Source: Planctomycetota bacterium (GTDB lineage Bacteria; Planctomycetota; PUPC01; DSUN01). Taken from it: 64,000 nucleotides of DNA. Location: NCBI GenBank assembly GCA_035384565.1, contig DAOOIT010000004.1, forward strand, positions 1-64,000, written 5' to 3'. Shown here piece by piece: positions 1 through 7,528 of this stretch. The notes under the pieces are model-generated. The model made no database searches, was not told the DNA's origin, and worked only from the letters and a program-made list of their open reading frames with translations. The position numbers and the translations under genes are program-made. How positions within the stretch are numbered: position 1 is the first letter of the stretch; each line of letters starts with the position of its first letter.

Positions 1-82
1 GCTATCCCATGCGAGCCCTTCAGGCTCCAGAGACAATCACCCTGCCTACAATTCCTGCCCACACCCGGCCCCCGCGGGCCGG

Positions 83-111
83 TGGACAGCGGAGCGGGTT
101 TCTGCTATACT
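83..111 (+). promoter_or_regulatory. Sigma-70-type promoter for pckG
   Basis: TGGACA at 83-88 and TATACT at 106-111 are separated by 17 bp. Transcription would start near 118, giving a leader of about 105 nt before the PEP carboxykinase start. Positions 1-82 hold nothing I can support. Confidence 0.6.
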
Positions 112-223
112 GTGTGTCCGGGCGTTTCCTCCGCCATCCCGGATCACGTGTCAACGGCGGGGAAACTCTATCCCGTGAATGGCGTCGCAGGGCCAGAAGG
201 ATCCCTTTTCGGCGAGGAGCACG

Positions 224-2008
224 ATGACAGAGCACAGGGAACTGAACCAGTGGATCCGCGAGTGCGCAGAGCTGTGCCAGCCGGATCGGATCGTGTGGGT
301 GGACGGCTCGGACGAGCAGCGCCGCGCGCTGCTGGCCGAGGCCTGCAAGACCGGCGAGTTCATCGAGCTCAACCAGGAGAAGCTGCCCGGCTGCTACTAC
401 CATCGCTCGGCGCTCAACGACGTGGCCCGCACCGAGGGCCTCACCTACGTGTGCACCAGCACCGAGGAGGAGGCCGGCCCCACCAACAACTGGATGGCGC
501 CCGAGGAGGCCCGCGACAAGGCCGCGGCCATCTTCGCGGGCTCCATGCGCGGCCGCACCATGTACGTCATCCCCTTCTCGATGGGCCCCATCGGCTCCCC
601 CTTCAGCAAGATCGGCGTCGAGCTCACCGACAGCATCTACGTCGTCATCAACATGCTCATCATGACCCGCGCGGGCAAGGCCGTGCTCGACCAGCTCGGC
701 ACAACCGGCGACTTCACCCGCTGCCTGCACGGCAAGGCCGAGCTGGACCTCAAGCGCCGTCTGATCCTGCACTTCCCCGAGGACAACACGATCTGGAGCG
801 TGGGCTCGGGCTACGGCGGCAACGCGCTACTCGGCAAGAAATGCCTGTCGCTCCGCATCGCCGGCTACCTGGCCAAGCGGGAGGGCTGGATGGCCGAGCA
901 CATGCTCATCCTGGGCGTCGAGCACCCTGACGGGCAGGTGGACTACATCGCCGGCGCCTTCCCCAGCGCGTGCGGCAAGACGAACCTGGCCATGCTCGTG
1001 CCCCCCGAAGCCCTGGCCAGGAAGGGCTACAAGGTGTGGACCGTGGGCGACGACATCGCCTGGATGCGCGTGGGCGCCGACGGCCGGCTCTGGGCCTGCA
1101 ACCCCGAGAGCGGTTTCTTCGGCGTCGTGCCCGGCACCAGCTCGAGATCGAACCCCAACGCCGTCCGGACCCTCGCGCGCAACAGCCTGTACACCAACAC
1201 GGCCTTCTGCCCCGACGACCGCACCGTGTGGTGGGAGGGCAGCGACTCGCCGCCGCCCGCCAACCTGCTGGACTGGCGCGGCCAGCCCTGGCACCCCGGC
1301 ATGGTGGACGAGCATGGCAAGAAGATGCCCGGCGCGCACCCCAACAGCCGCTTCACGGCGCCCGCCGCGCAGTGCCCCTCGATCGCCCCCAACTGGGAGG
1401 ACCCCCAGGGCGTGCCCATCTCGGCCATCCTCTTCGGCGCCCGCCGCGAGCGCCTCGCGCCCCTCGTCTACCAGTGCTTCAACTGGCAGCACGCCGTCTA
1501 CGTGGCCGCCACCATGGTCTCCGAGCGCACCGCCGCCGCCGAGGGCAAGCGCGGCGAAATCCGCCACGACCCCATGGCCATGCTCCCCTTCTGCGGGTAC
1601 AACATGGCCGACTACTTCCAGCACTGGCTCGACATGGGCAAGCGCATCACCCACCGGCCCAAGATCTTCCGCGTCAACTGGTTCCGCACCGACGACGACG
1701 GCAGGTTCCTCTGGCCCGGCTTCGGCGAAAACCTGCGCATCCTCCTCTGGTGCCTCGACCGCTGCCACGGCCGCGGCGGCGCCATCAAGGCCCCCATCGG
1801 CTACGTCCCCACCTACGACAGCATTGACTGGACGGGGCTGGACTTCCCCCGCGACACCTTCGGCGAGCTGCACGCCATCTACACCGAGGACTGGCTCGAG
1901 GAGCAGGCCCAGAACCGCCAGTTCCTCGCCCAATTCGGCAGCCGCCTGCCGCACGAGCTGTGGTACGAGCACGCCGCACGCGACCACCGCCTCCGGGGCG
2001 AGGAGTAG
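224..2008 (+). CDS. pckG: GTP-dependent phosphoenolpyruvate carboxykinase
   Basis: 594-residue cytosolic enzyme of the GTP-type PEPCK family. The family interconverts oxaloacetate + GTP and PEP + CO2 + GDP in gluconeogenesis or anaplerosis. The kinase-1 P-loop FPSACGKTNLAML lies near residues 245-257 and the metal-binding kinase-2 motif GDDIAWM near 275. The conserved FFGVVPGTS and GARRERLAPLVY stretches follow, so the active site appears intact, and the length is normal for the family (about 600). The ATG at 224 was chosen over the in-frame ATG at 179 because GAGGAG lies at 214-219. It is a single-gene unit with a promoter upstream and a strong hairpin downstream. Confidence 0.97.
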   Translation: MTEHRELNQWIRECAELCQPDRIVWVDGSDEQRRALLAEACKTGEFIELNQEKLPGCYYHRSALNDVARTEGLTYVCTSTEEEAGPTNNWMAPEEARDKAAAIFAGSMRGRTMYVIPFSMGPIGSPFSKIGVELTDSIYVVINMLIMTRAGKAVLDQLGTTGDFTRCLHGKAELDLKRRLILHFPEDNTIWSVGSGYGGNALLGKKCLSLRIAGYLAKREGWMAEHMLILGVEHPDGQVDYIAGAFPSACGKTNLAMLVPPEALARKGYKVWTVGDDIAWMRVGADGRLWACNPESGFFGVVPGTSSRSNPNAVRTLARNSLYTNTAFCPDDRTVWWEGSDSPPPANLLDWRGQPWHPGMVDEHGKKMPGAHPNSRFTAPAAQCPSIAPNWEDPQGVPISAILFGARRERLAPLVYQCFNWQHAVYVAATMVSERTAAAEGKRGEIRHDPMAMLPFCGYNMADYFQHWLDMGKRITHRPKIFRVNWFRTDDDGRFLWPGFGENLRILLWCLDRCHGRGGAIKAPIGYVPTYDSIDWTGLDFPRDTFGELHAIYTEDWLEEQAQNRQFLAQFGSRLPHELWYEHAARDHRLRGEE

Positions 2009-2042
2009 GCGCCCGGCCCGAACCACGCACGCGAACGCCTCC

Positions 2043-2068
2043 CGGGGCGGCCCCAATGGGCCGCCCCG
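2043..2068 (+). terminator. Strong GC hairpin after pckG
   Basis: Perfect 11-bp stem: arms 2043-2053 and 2058-2068 with a CAAT loop. It starts 34 nt after the pckG stop and just before the next promoter. There is no U-tract, so it may act as a terminator or as a 3'-end stabiliser. Confidence 0.55.
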
Positions 2069-2089
2069 CGGCGTTCCGAGCTGCCGCGC

Positions 2090-2117
2090 TTGACTCGCGT
2101 CCCACGCCGCCTATGAT
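2090..2117 (+). promoter_or_regulatory. Sigma-70-type promoter for the fucosidase
   Basis: TTGACT at 2090-2095, 16-bp spacer, TATGAT at 2112-2117. The predicted start of transcription is about 22 nt before the ATG at 2146. Confidence 0.65.
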
Positions 2118-2145
2118 CGGCATCCACCCTCGGAAGGAGAAACGC

Positions 2146-3543
2146 ATGGCTGCGGTCGAATGGGCGGGCGGCATCGGACTCGGGTTGCTTCTCCTCGGCA
2201 TGGCCGCCGCGGACGGCGGCGCCCAGCCCCAGGAGCCCTGGCTCAAGCAGCGCCTCGAATGGTTCCAGGACCTGCGCTTCGGCTTCTTCATGCACTGGGG
2301 GCCGTACAGCCAGTGGGGCTGCATCGAGAGCTGGCCCCTCGTGCCCGCCGACCCCTGGGCACGCCCCGACGACCTGCCCGCCTGGGCCGAGCGCGGCAAG
2401 GACCTCGCCCGCTTCCAGCGCGACTACTTCGCCCTCAACCGCACCTTCAACCCCACGAAGTTCGACCCCGCCAGGTGGGCCGCCATCGCCAAGGCCGCGG
2501 GCTGCAAATACGTGGTTTTCACGACGAAGCACCACGACGGCTTCTCGATGTTCGACACCCGCCAGACCGACTACCGCGTGACCCATCCCGACTGCCCGTT
2601 CAGCGCGAACCCGCGGGCCAACGTGGCCAAAGAGGTCTTCGACGCCTTCCGCGCTCAGGGCTTCGGCATCGGCGTCTACTTCTCCAAGAGCGACTGGCAC
2701 TGCCCCTGGTACTGGTGCCCCGACTTCCCGATCAAGGACCGCAACCCCAACTACGACACGGCCAAACACCCCGAAATCTGGGCCAAGTTCCAGCAGTTCG
2801 TCTACCGCCAGATCGAGGAGCTAATGACCGGCTACGGCAAGGTGGACATCCTGTGGCTCGACGGCGGCCAGGTGCGGCCCCCGAGCCAGGACATTCAGAT
2901 GGCCCGCATCGCCGCCATGGCCCGCCGGCACCAGCCCGGCCTCCTCATCGTGGACCGCACGGTGGGCGGCGAGTTCGAGAACTACCGCACCCCCGAGCAG
3001 GAGGTGCCCGAGGCCCCGCCCGACTTCGTGTGGGAGTCGTGCCTCACGATGGGCGACCAGTGGTCGTTCAAGCCCAACGACAAGTACAAGAGCACGCGGC
3101 GGCTCATTCACCTGCTCGTGGACATCGTGTCGAAGGGCGGGAACTTCCTGATGAACGTCGGCCCGCAGCCCGACGGCGAGTTGCCCGCCGAGGCGGTGAC
3201 GCGGCTGCGCGAGGTGGGCGCGTGGCTGGATGTCAACGGCGAGGCCGTCTACGGCACCCGCGCCATCGCCCCCTACAAGGAGGGCCGCGTGTGCTACACG
3301 CGCAAAGGCGACGCCGTCTATGCCATCTACCTGTGCGAGGAAGGGCAGGAGGGGCCGCCGACGCAGATCGTCCTCGGCAGCCTCCGGCCTGCCCCGGGCT
3401 CGGCGGTCCACATGCTCGGCGTCCGGGACCCGCTGCCCTGGCGCGCGCAGAGCAAGGGCGCCGTGGTCGAGATCCCTGCGTCCGTGGCCCAGCACCCGCC
3501 GTCGCAGCACGCGCTGGCCCTCAAGCTCACGCTTGCCAGGTAG
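2146..3543 (+). CDS. Exported GH29 alpha-L-fucosidase
   Basis: 465-residue glycoside hydrolase that in this family releases alpha-L-fucose from glycans by a retaining mechanism. Residues 1-27 form a signal peptide without a lipobox, so it is probably periplasmic or secreted. GH29 hallmarks are seen in order: FFMHWGPYSQWG just after the leader, the HHDGFSMFDT block, and DILWLDGG, whose final Asp is at the position of the family nucleophile. A C-terminal beta-rich region follows. The ATG at 2146 is supported by AAGGAG at 2134-2139. It appears monocistronic; the BrnTA pair that follows has its own promoter. It fits the other polysaccharide-active genes in the window (CE15, DUF2961, GH81). Confidence 0.93.
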   Translation: MAAVEWAGGIGLGLLLLGMAAADGGAQPQEPWLKQRLEWFQDLRFGFFMHWGPYSQWGCIESWPLVPADPWARPDDLPAWAERGKDLARFQRDYFALNRTFNPTKFDPARWAAIAKAAGCKYVVFTTKHHDGFSMFDTRQTDYRVTHPDCPFSANPRANVAKEVFDAFRAQGFGIGVYFSKSDWHCPWYWCPDFPIKDRNPNYDTAKHPEIWAKFQQFVYRQIEELMTGYGKVDILWLDGGQVRPPSQDIQMARIAAMARRHQPGLLIVDRTVGGEFENYRTPEQEVPEAPPDFVWESCLTMGDQWSFKPNDKYKSTRRLIHLLVDIVSKGGNFLMNVGPQPDGELPAEAVTRLREVGAWLDVNGEAVYGTRAIAPYKEGRVCYTRKGDAVYAIYLCEEGQEGPPTQIVLGSLRPAPGSAVHMLGVRDPLPWRAQSKGAVVEIPASVAQHPPSQHALALKLTLAR

Positions 3544-3552
3544 CGCGCACTC

Positions 3553-3581
3553 TTGACATGTATATGCGGGAAATGTACACT
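3553..3581 (+). promoter_or_regulatory. Promoter/operator of the brnTA pair (leaderless mRNA likely)
   Basis: TTGACA at 3553-3558, exactly 17 bp, TACACT at 3576-3581. The start codon at 3588 is only 7 nt beyond the -10, so the transcript should begin at or next to the ATG. Two 6-bp palindromes, ACATGT (3556-3561) and TGTACA (3574-3579), lie 18 bp apart over the -35 and -10. This is a plausible antitoxin operator. Confidence 0.7.
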
Positions 3582-3587
3582 ATGCCT

Positions 3588-3893
3588 ATGGCAAACGAAT
3601 ACGCCGAGTTTGCCGGGTTCGACTGGGACGCGGGGAACCGCGACAAGAACCTGAGGCACGGCGTTCACAACTGGGAGTGCGAGCAGGTCTTCTTCAATCA
3701 GCCCCTCGTCGTGCTCGGCGACCCGAAGCACTCGGTTGCCGAGGAGCGGCTTGCAGCTTTCGGCCAGACCGACGCGGGGAGACAGCTCGTCGTGGTCTTC
3801 ACGATGCGAGGCACGAAACTGCGTGTGATCTCCGCACGCGACATGAATAGGCGCGAAAGGCAGTTCTATGAAGGCATTGGCAAAGAAAAGTAG
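3588..3893 (+). CDS. brnT: BrnT-family toxin (type II toxin-antitoxin)
   Basis: 101 residues, matching the BrnT family (RelE-like fold ribonuclease toxin that inhibits translation). The characteristic blocks are present: FDWDAGNRDKNLRHGV at the N-terminus, a central DPKHSVAEERLAAFGQTD, VVVFTMRGTKLRVISARD, and a terminal RRERQFYE. No Shine-Dalgarno is visible, and the promoter geometry suggests a leaderless message starting at ATG 3588; an in-frame ATG at 3582 is the alternative. The gene overlaps the antitoxin by 26 nt, which couples their translation. The usual logic of the family is autorepression by the antitoxin-toxin complex, and the palindromes in the promoter fit that. Confidence 0.9.
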   Translation: MANEYAEFAGFDWDAGNRDKNLRHGVHNWECEQVFFNQPLVVLGDPKHSVAEERLAAFGQTDAGRQLVVVFTMRGTKLRVISARDMNRRERQFYEGIGKEK

Positions 3894-4155
3894 AGCGTTC
3901 CGGAGCGAAGATGAGGAACGCGAGTTCTGGGCGTCGCATTCGCCCCTGGACTTCTTCGACCTCACCACGGCCCGCCGCGTCCGCTTCCCCAATCTCAAGC
4001 CCTCGCTGAAGTCCATCTCCATTCGGCTGCCAGAGGACCTGTTGGACGAACTGAAGATCCTGGCCAACAAGCGAGATGTACCCTACCAGAGTCTTGCGAA
4101 GCTGTACCTCGCCTGGGCTATTGAGGCCGAGCGGCGCCGCCTGAAGGCGCCGTGA
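3868..4155 (+). CDS. brnA: CopG/BrnA-type antitoxin
   Basis: 95 residues. The N-terminal half (SEDEEREFWASHSPLDFFD) is the toxin-wrapping segment seen in CopG antitoxins paired with BrnT. The C-terminal half contains KSISIRLPEDLLDELKILAN followed by KRDVPYQSLAKLYLA, a ribbon-helix-helix-type DNA-binding region. It starts inside brnT (26-nt overlap). The expected role is to neutralise BrnT and repress the shared promoter at 3553-3581. In the classical Brucella system toxin also comes first. Confidence is high for the pair and moderate for the choice of the name BrnA rather than a generic CopG antitoxin. Confidence 0.87.
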   Translation: MKALAKKSRAFRSEDEEREFWASHSPLDFFDLTTARRVRFPNLKPSLKSISIRLPEDLLDELKILANKRDVPYQSLAKLYLAWAIEAERRRLKAP

Positions 4156-4177
4156 GTGCCTGCCGATGTCTCCGCGG

Positions 4178-4206
4178 TTGACTCTGCGCCCACGGGGCGT
4201 TATCCT
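4178..4206 (+). promoter_or_regulatory. Sigma-70-type promoter for gene at 4262
   Basis: TTGACT at 4178-4183, 17-bp spacer, TATCCT at 4201-4206. It lies just after the antitoxin stop codon. Confidence 0.6.
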
Positions 4207-4261
4207 CATCGCGGCGGGAGGGTGCGGCCGCGAGGCCGGGTCGGTGAAAGGAGGCCACTCA

Positions 4262-4954
4262 ATGGCACGCACAGCTTGGTGGGCTCTGGTGTTCGGGCTT
4301 CTCGCGTGGGCGCCGCTTGCCTTGGCGGCTGAGGCCAAGCCCCCCGTAGCGCCCGAGAAGCAGGGGCCTCAGCCCCCCGGACCCTTTTCGTACGAGGGCG
4401 AATCGCTCACCGTGGCCGCCAAGGCCAGCGAGGGGAGCGTCGTCATTCAGCAGATGGCGGGGTTCGGCACCGCGTGGAGCAAGAACGCCCAGGCCCTGTG
4501 GTCGCCCACCAAGCCTGGCGCCACGCTGGGCTTCCCGCTGCTCATCGGCACCACGAAGGATGCCCTCTACGCCTTCACCTTCGCCTACACAAAGGCCCCC
4601 GACTACGGGCTGGTGCAGTTGATGGTGAACGGGGCCGCGGTGGGCGCGCCCTTCGACGGCTATGCCCCCACCGTGACCCACTCGGGCCTCGTCACCCTGG
4701 GCAACGCCATCCTCAAGAAAGGGCCTGCCTGGAACCAGATCGAGTTCAAGGTCGTCGGCAAGAACCCCAAGTCTGCCGGCTTTCTCGTCGGCGTGGACCT
4801 GATGAACATGGCGCCGGTCGAGGCCACGTACCAGATCGTCCCCAAAGGCCCCTTCGGCCCTCCCGTCAAGGGGGTGCCGTTCAAGCCCAGCACAGCGGTT
4901 CCCGTTCCAATCCCAATCCCCGCTCCTCTGCCGAAAAAGGTGTTCCCGAAGTAG
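4262..4954 (+). CDS. Exported protein: free-standing DUF2961-type C-terminal domain
   Basis: 230 residues. A signal peptide covers about residues 1-23 (cleavage near ALAAEA), followed by a short Pro-rich linker, one beta-rich domain (about 35-185) and a Pro/Lys tail. I recognise no catalytic motif. The domain resembles the C-terminal 135 residues of the DUF2961 protein at 44091-46127: both begin with EGE(S/T)L, have W near the middle, an F(A/V) strand, a K(A/V)(P/V)DYG(L/I)VQ block, and end with (V/M)(G)VDL/DYVKL. It is therefore probably a carbohydrate-binding or accessory module. The start is supported by AAAGGAGG at 4247-4254. The CE15 esterase follows after 50 nt, so the two are probably co-transcribed. 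Confidence 0.75.
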   Translation: MARTAWWALVFGLLAWAPLALAAEAKPPVAPEKQGPQPPGPFSYEGESLTVAAKASEGSVVIQQMAGFGTAWSKNAQALWSPTKPGATLGFPLLIGTTKDALYAFTFAYTKAPDYGLVQLMVNGAAVGAPFDGYAPTVTHSGLVTLGNAILKKGPAWNQIEFKVVGKNPKSAGFLVGVDLMNMAPVEATYQIVPKGPFGPPVKGVPFKPSTAVPVPIPIPAPLPKKVFPK

Positions 4955-5004
4955 CAGCCCGCAGCCGCGGCCCGACAACCTGTCCCCCCTCAATGGAGCG
5001 AGCC

Positions 5005-6288
5005 ATGACACATGCGACCGAACTCCTGTGCGCCTTGGGCGCGATTGCGGCATTCGTCTCCCTCGCCCTGGCCGAGGCCGGCGCGCCGCCGGTGAACTAC
5101 GACGAGGACAAAGTGCCGGCCTACACCCTGCCCGACCCGCTGGTGATGGCCGACGGCACGAAGGTGACGAGCGCCGAAATGTGGCGCACGAAGCGGCGGC
5201 CCGAACTCCTCGAGCTCTTCCGCACCCACGTCTACGGCCGCTCGCCCGCCAAGCCCGAGGGCCTCGCCTTCAAGGTCTTCGACAACGAGGCCAATGCCCT
5301 CGGCGGCAAGGCCACCCGCCGACAGGTCACCATCCTGTTCACCGGCAAGGACGACGGGCCGAAGGCCGACCTGCTCCTCTATCTGCCCAACGACGCCAAG
5401 CGGCCCGTCCCCGCCTTCCTCATCCTCAACTTCCAGGGCAACCACGCGGTCCACACCGACCCCGCCATCAAGCTCTCCGAGAGCTGGCACCGCGACGGCA
5501 AGGGCGTGGAGAAGAACAAGCCCACCGACGCGGCCCGCGGCGCCGAAGCCTCGCGCTTCCCCATTGACCGCATCCTCGCCCGCGGCTACGCCCTCGCCAC
5601 GATCTACTACGGCGACATTGACCCCGACTTCCACGACGGCTTCAAGAACGGCGTCCACCCCGCCTTCGACCAGGGCCAACGCGGCCCCGACTCCTGGGGC
5701 GCCATTGCCGCCTGGGCCTGGGGCCTCAGCCGCGCCCTCGACTACCTGGAGACCGACCAGGACGTGGACGCCAAGCGGGTCGCCGTCCTGGGCCACTCGC
5801 GTCTGGGCAAGACCGCGCTGTGGGCGGGCGCCGAGGACGAGCGCTTCGCCATCGTCATCTCCAACAACTCGGGCGCCGGCGGCGCCGCCCTCAGCAAGCG
5901 CATCTACGGCGAAACCGTCGAGGTCCTCAACCGCAACTTCCCCCACTGGTTCTGCGAGAACTTCAGGAAATACAGCGCCAGGGAGGCCGACCTGCCCGTG
6001 GACCAGCACGAGCTGATCGCGCTCTCGGCCCCGCGCCCCGTCTACGTCGCCAGCGCCGTGGGCGACCGGTGGGCCGACCCCAGGGGCGAATTCCTCTCGT
6101 GCCTCCACGCCGACCCCGTCTATCGCCTGCTCGGCACCGAGGGCTTGCCCGTGAAGGAGATGCCTGGTCTCGACAGCCCCGTCATGGGCGCCATCGGCTA
6201 CCACATCCGCAGCGGCGGCCACGATCTGACAGCCTACGATTGGGACCGCTACATGGACTTCGCGGATAGGCATTACGGGAAGAAATAG
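5005..6288 (+). CDS. Exported CE15-type glucuronoyl esterase (alpha/beta hydrolase)
   Basis: 427 residues with a signal peptide (about 1-23). It matches bacterial carbohydrate esterase family 15, which cleaves ester bonds between 4-O-methyl-glucuronic acid of xylan and lignin alcohols. The nucleophile elbow is GHSRLGKTALWAGA, the acidic residue region ISNNSGAGGAAL follows, and the catalytic His is expected in HIRSGGHDL near the C-terminus. The ATG at 5005 has GGAG at 4995-4998; the ATG at 4993 lacks one. It probably follows the 4262 gene in one transcript. Many such genes are annotated acetylxylan esterase; the GHSRLGK signature favours CE15. Confidence 0.85.
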   Translation: MTHATELLCALGAIAAFVSLALAEAGAPPVNYDEDKVPAYTLPDPLVMADGTKVTSAEMWRTKRRPELLELFRTHVYGRSPAKPEGLAFKVFDNEANALGGKATRRQVTILFTGKDDGPKADLLLYLPNDAKRPVPAFLILNFQGNHAVHTDPAIKLSESWHRDGKGVEKNKPTDAARGAEASRFPIDRILARGYALATIYYGDIDPDFHDGFKNGVHPAFDQGQRGPDSWGAIAAWAWGLSRALDYLETDQDVDAKRVAVLGHSRLGKTALWAGAEDERFAIVISNNSGAGGAALSKRIYGETVEVLNRNFPHWFCENFRKYSAREADLPVDQHELIALSAPRPVYVASAVGDRWADPRGEFLSCLHADPVYRLLGTEGLPVKEMPGLDSPVMGAIGYHIRSGGHDLTAYDWDRYMDFADRHYGKK

Positions 6289-6460
6289 GGCGTGCGCACC
6301 TGCATGCCCGAGCGCTTGATTCCACAGCACGACGGACCTGGTCGCGTCTGCCCCGGCGGCGTTCAGACCCTGCCCGCTCCTCACCTGTGGCACCGCTGAG
6401 AGAGCGGAGGTGGCGCCGACGGGCAGGAATGGCTGCGGAAGGCCCCGGAGCGCCCAAGCA

Positions 6461-6636
6461 CCATACTTGCTCAACTGAGGGGAGGAGAAAAGTGAGCAAG
6501 TATGGGCGGAAAGGCCACGGAACCGCCCGGATCGCCAAAGCGCCATACTTGCTCAACCCCGAGGGGGAGGAAAGTGAGCAAGTATGGGCGGGAAGGCCGT
6601 AGAGCCGCCCGGATCGCCAAAGCGCCATAGTTACTC
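6461..6636. repeat. Hairpin-linker array, 82-bp period, 2.5 units
   Basis: Unit 1 (6461-6505) and unit 2 (6543-6587) each have a perfect 13-bp stem, CCATACTTGCTCA against TGAGCAAGTATGG, with 19-nt loops of differing sequence. A 37-nt linker containing ATCGCCAA separates them. A second copy of the linker leads to a lone degenerate left arm, CCATAGTTACTCA (6624-6636). A related element lies at 41952-42068. Confidence 0.85.
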
Positions 6637-6895
6637 ACACCTCCTGGCGGTGGCAGGGCCGAGCGGCCACGGGGGCGCCGCGTCTGGTTTCCGAGACCTT
6701 GGCGGTGAGCAGGGGCGCAGGCGTCAGGCCGGAGAGCCATGCCCGCGGGCTGGCGATACGTTGACTTCCCAGGCCCCGGGGCTTATAATCCGGCAAACGG
6801 GCGGTTCCGCGGGCGGGCGGAATTGGTCTGAAGATGCAACCCTATTCCTGCCAAACACTTGCGGCGGAATGCCGCCCTCCCGGAAGAACGCGGGG

Positions 6896-6920
6896 GGAAC
6901 TTTGCGCCCCCGGGATCGTC
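6896..6920 (+). promoter_or_regulatory. ECF-type promoter upstream of the sigma gene
   Basis: GGAAC at 6896-6900, 17 nt, GTC at 6918-6920. This is the core spacing of many ECF sigma promoters. Transcription would start about 6926-6930, leaving a short leader to ATG 6944. Suggests autoregulation. Confidence 0.6.
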
Positions 6921-6943
6921 TAATACTGCGGAAGAGCGAACCG

Positions 6944-7528
6944 ATGCCCGACGTGGAACTTGCCGACGAGGTGCTGGTGGCCCAAGCCCAACGGGGCGAC
7001 CGGGCAGCCTTCGGGCTCCTCGTCGAGCGGCATCAGAACGCCCTCTTCAACGGCCTGTGCCGCATGGTCAATCAGCGGGAAGACGCCGAGGACCTGGCGC
7101 AGGAGGCATTCGTCAAGGCGTTCCGCGGCCTTGGCAGTTTCGAGGGGCGGTCGAGCTTCTACACGTGGCTCTACTCGATCGCCTACCATCTGGTCATCAG
7201 CCACAGGAGAAAGTTCGGCTCGGCCCGCCACCTCAGCCCGATGTCGCTACAGCACGGCGCCGATGAGGATGGCGGCGGCCTCCAGGTGCAGGACGATGCG
7301 GATCCCCCGGAGGCCCGCGCGGAGCAGCACGAGACCCGCCAGCGCATCGAGCGAGCCATTGCGGGCCTCGAGGACGACTACCGAGCCGTGATCGTGATGC
7401 GGGACATTGATGGCCTCGACTACCAGGCGATTGCCGAGGCCATCGGGTGCCCCCAGGGCACCGTGAAATCGAGGCTCCACCGGGCACGCCTGGCGCTCCG
7501 GGAGCAGTTGAAGGACCTGGCGACATGA
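6944..7528 (+). CDS. RNA polymerase ECF sigma factor (RpoE-like)
   Basis: 194 residues. Region 2 spans about residues 15-85 and includes the -10-binding QREDAEDLAQEAFVKAFRGL helix and the FYTWLYSIAYHLVISHRR block. A short acidic, variable linker follows, then region 4 (about 130-190) with the helix-turn-helix LDYQAIAEAIGCPQGTVKSR. Length and layout are typical of group IV sigma factors that work with membrane anti-sigmas. The gene ends in an ATGA overlap with the next gene, which encodes a membrane protein with an anti-sigma-like N-terminus. The GGAAC-N17-GTC motif upstream suggests that it transcribes its own operon. The signal it responds to cannot be read from the sequence. Confidence 0.93.
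   Translation: MPDVELADEVLVAQAQRGDRAAFGLLVERHQNALFNGLCRMVNQREDAEDLAQEAFVKAFRGLGSFEGRSSFYTWLYSIAYHLVISHRRKFGSARHLSPMSLQHGADEDGGGLQVQDDADPPEARAEQHETRQRIERAIAGLEDDYRAVIVMRDIDGLDYQAIAEAIGCPQGTVKSRLHRARLALREQLKDLAT

Larger units (their letters stand above)
6289..6943 (+). other. Repeat-rich gap without a gene
   Basis: 655 bp between the esterase and the ECF sigma gene. It holds the hairpin-linker array at 6461-6636 and the ECF-type promoter at 6896-6920. No ORF here has coding character; frames crossing it are short and repeat-derived. Confidence 0.7.

Noticed and set aside
6461..6636. Possible CRISPR array
   Set aside because: The period is 82 bp with only 2.5 units, the repeated part is itself a long perfect palindrome, the linker is conserved rather than spacer-like, and no cas gene is present.
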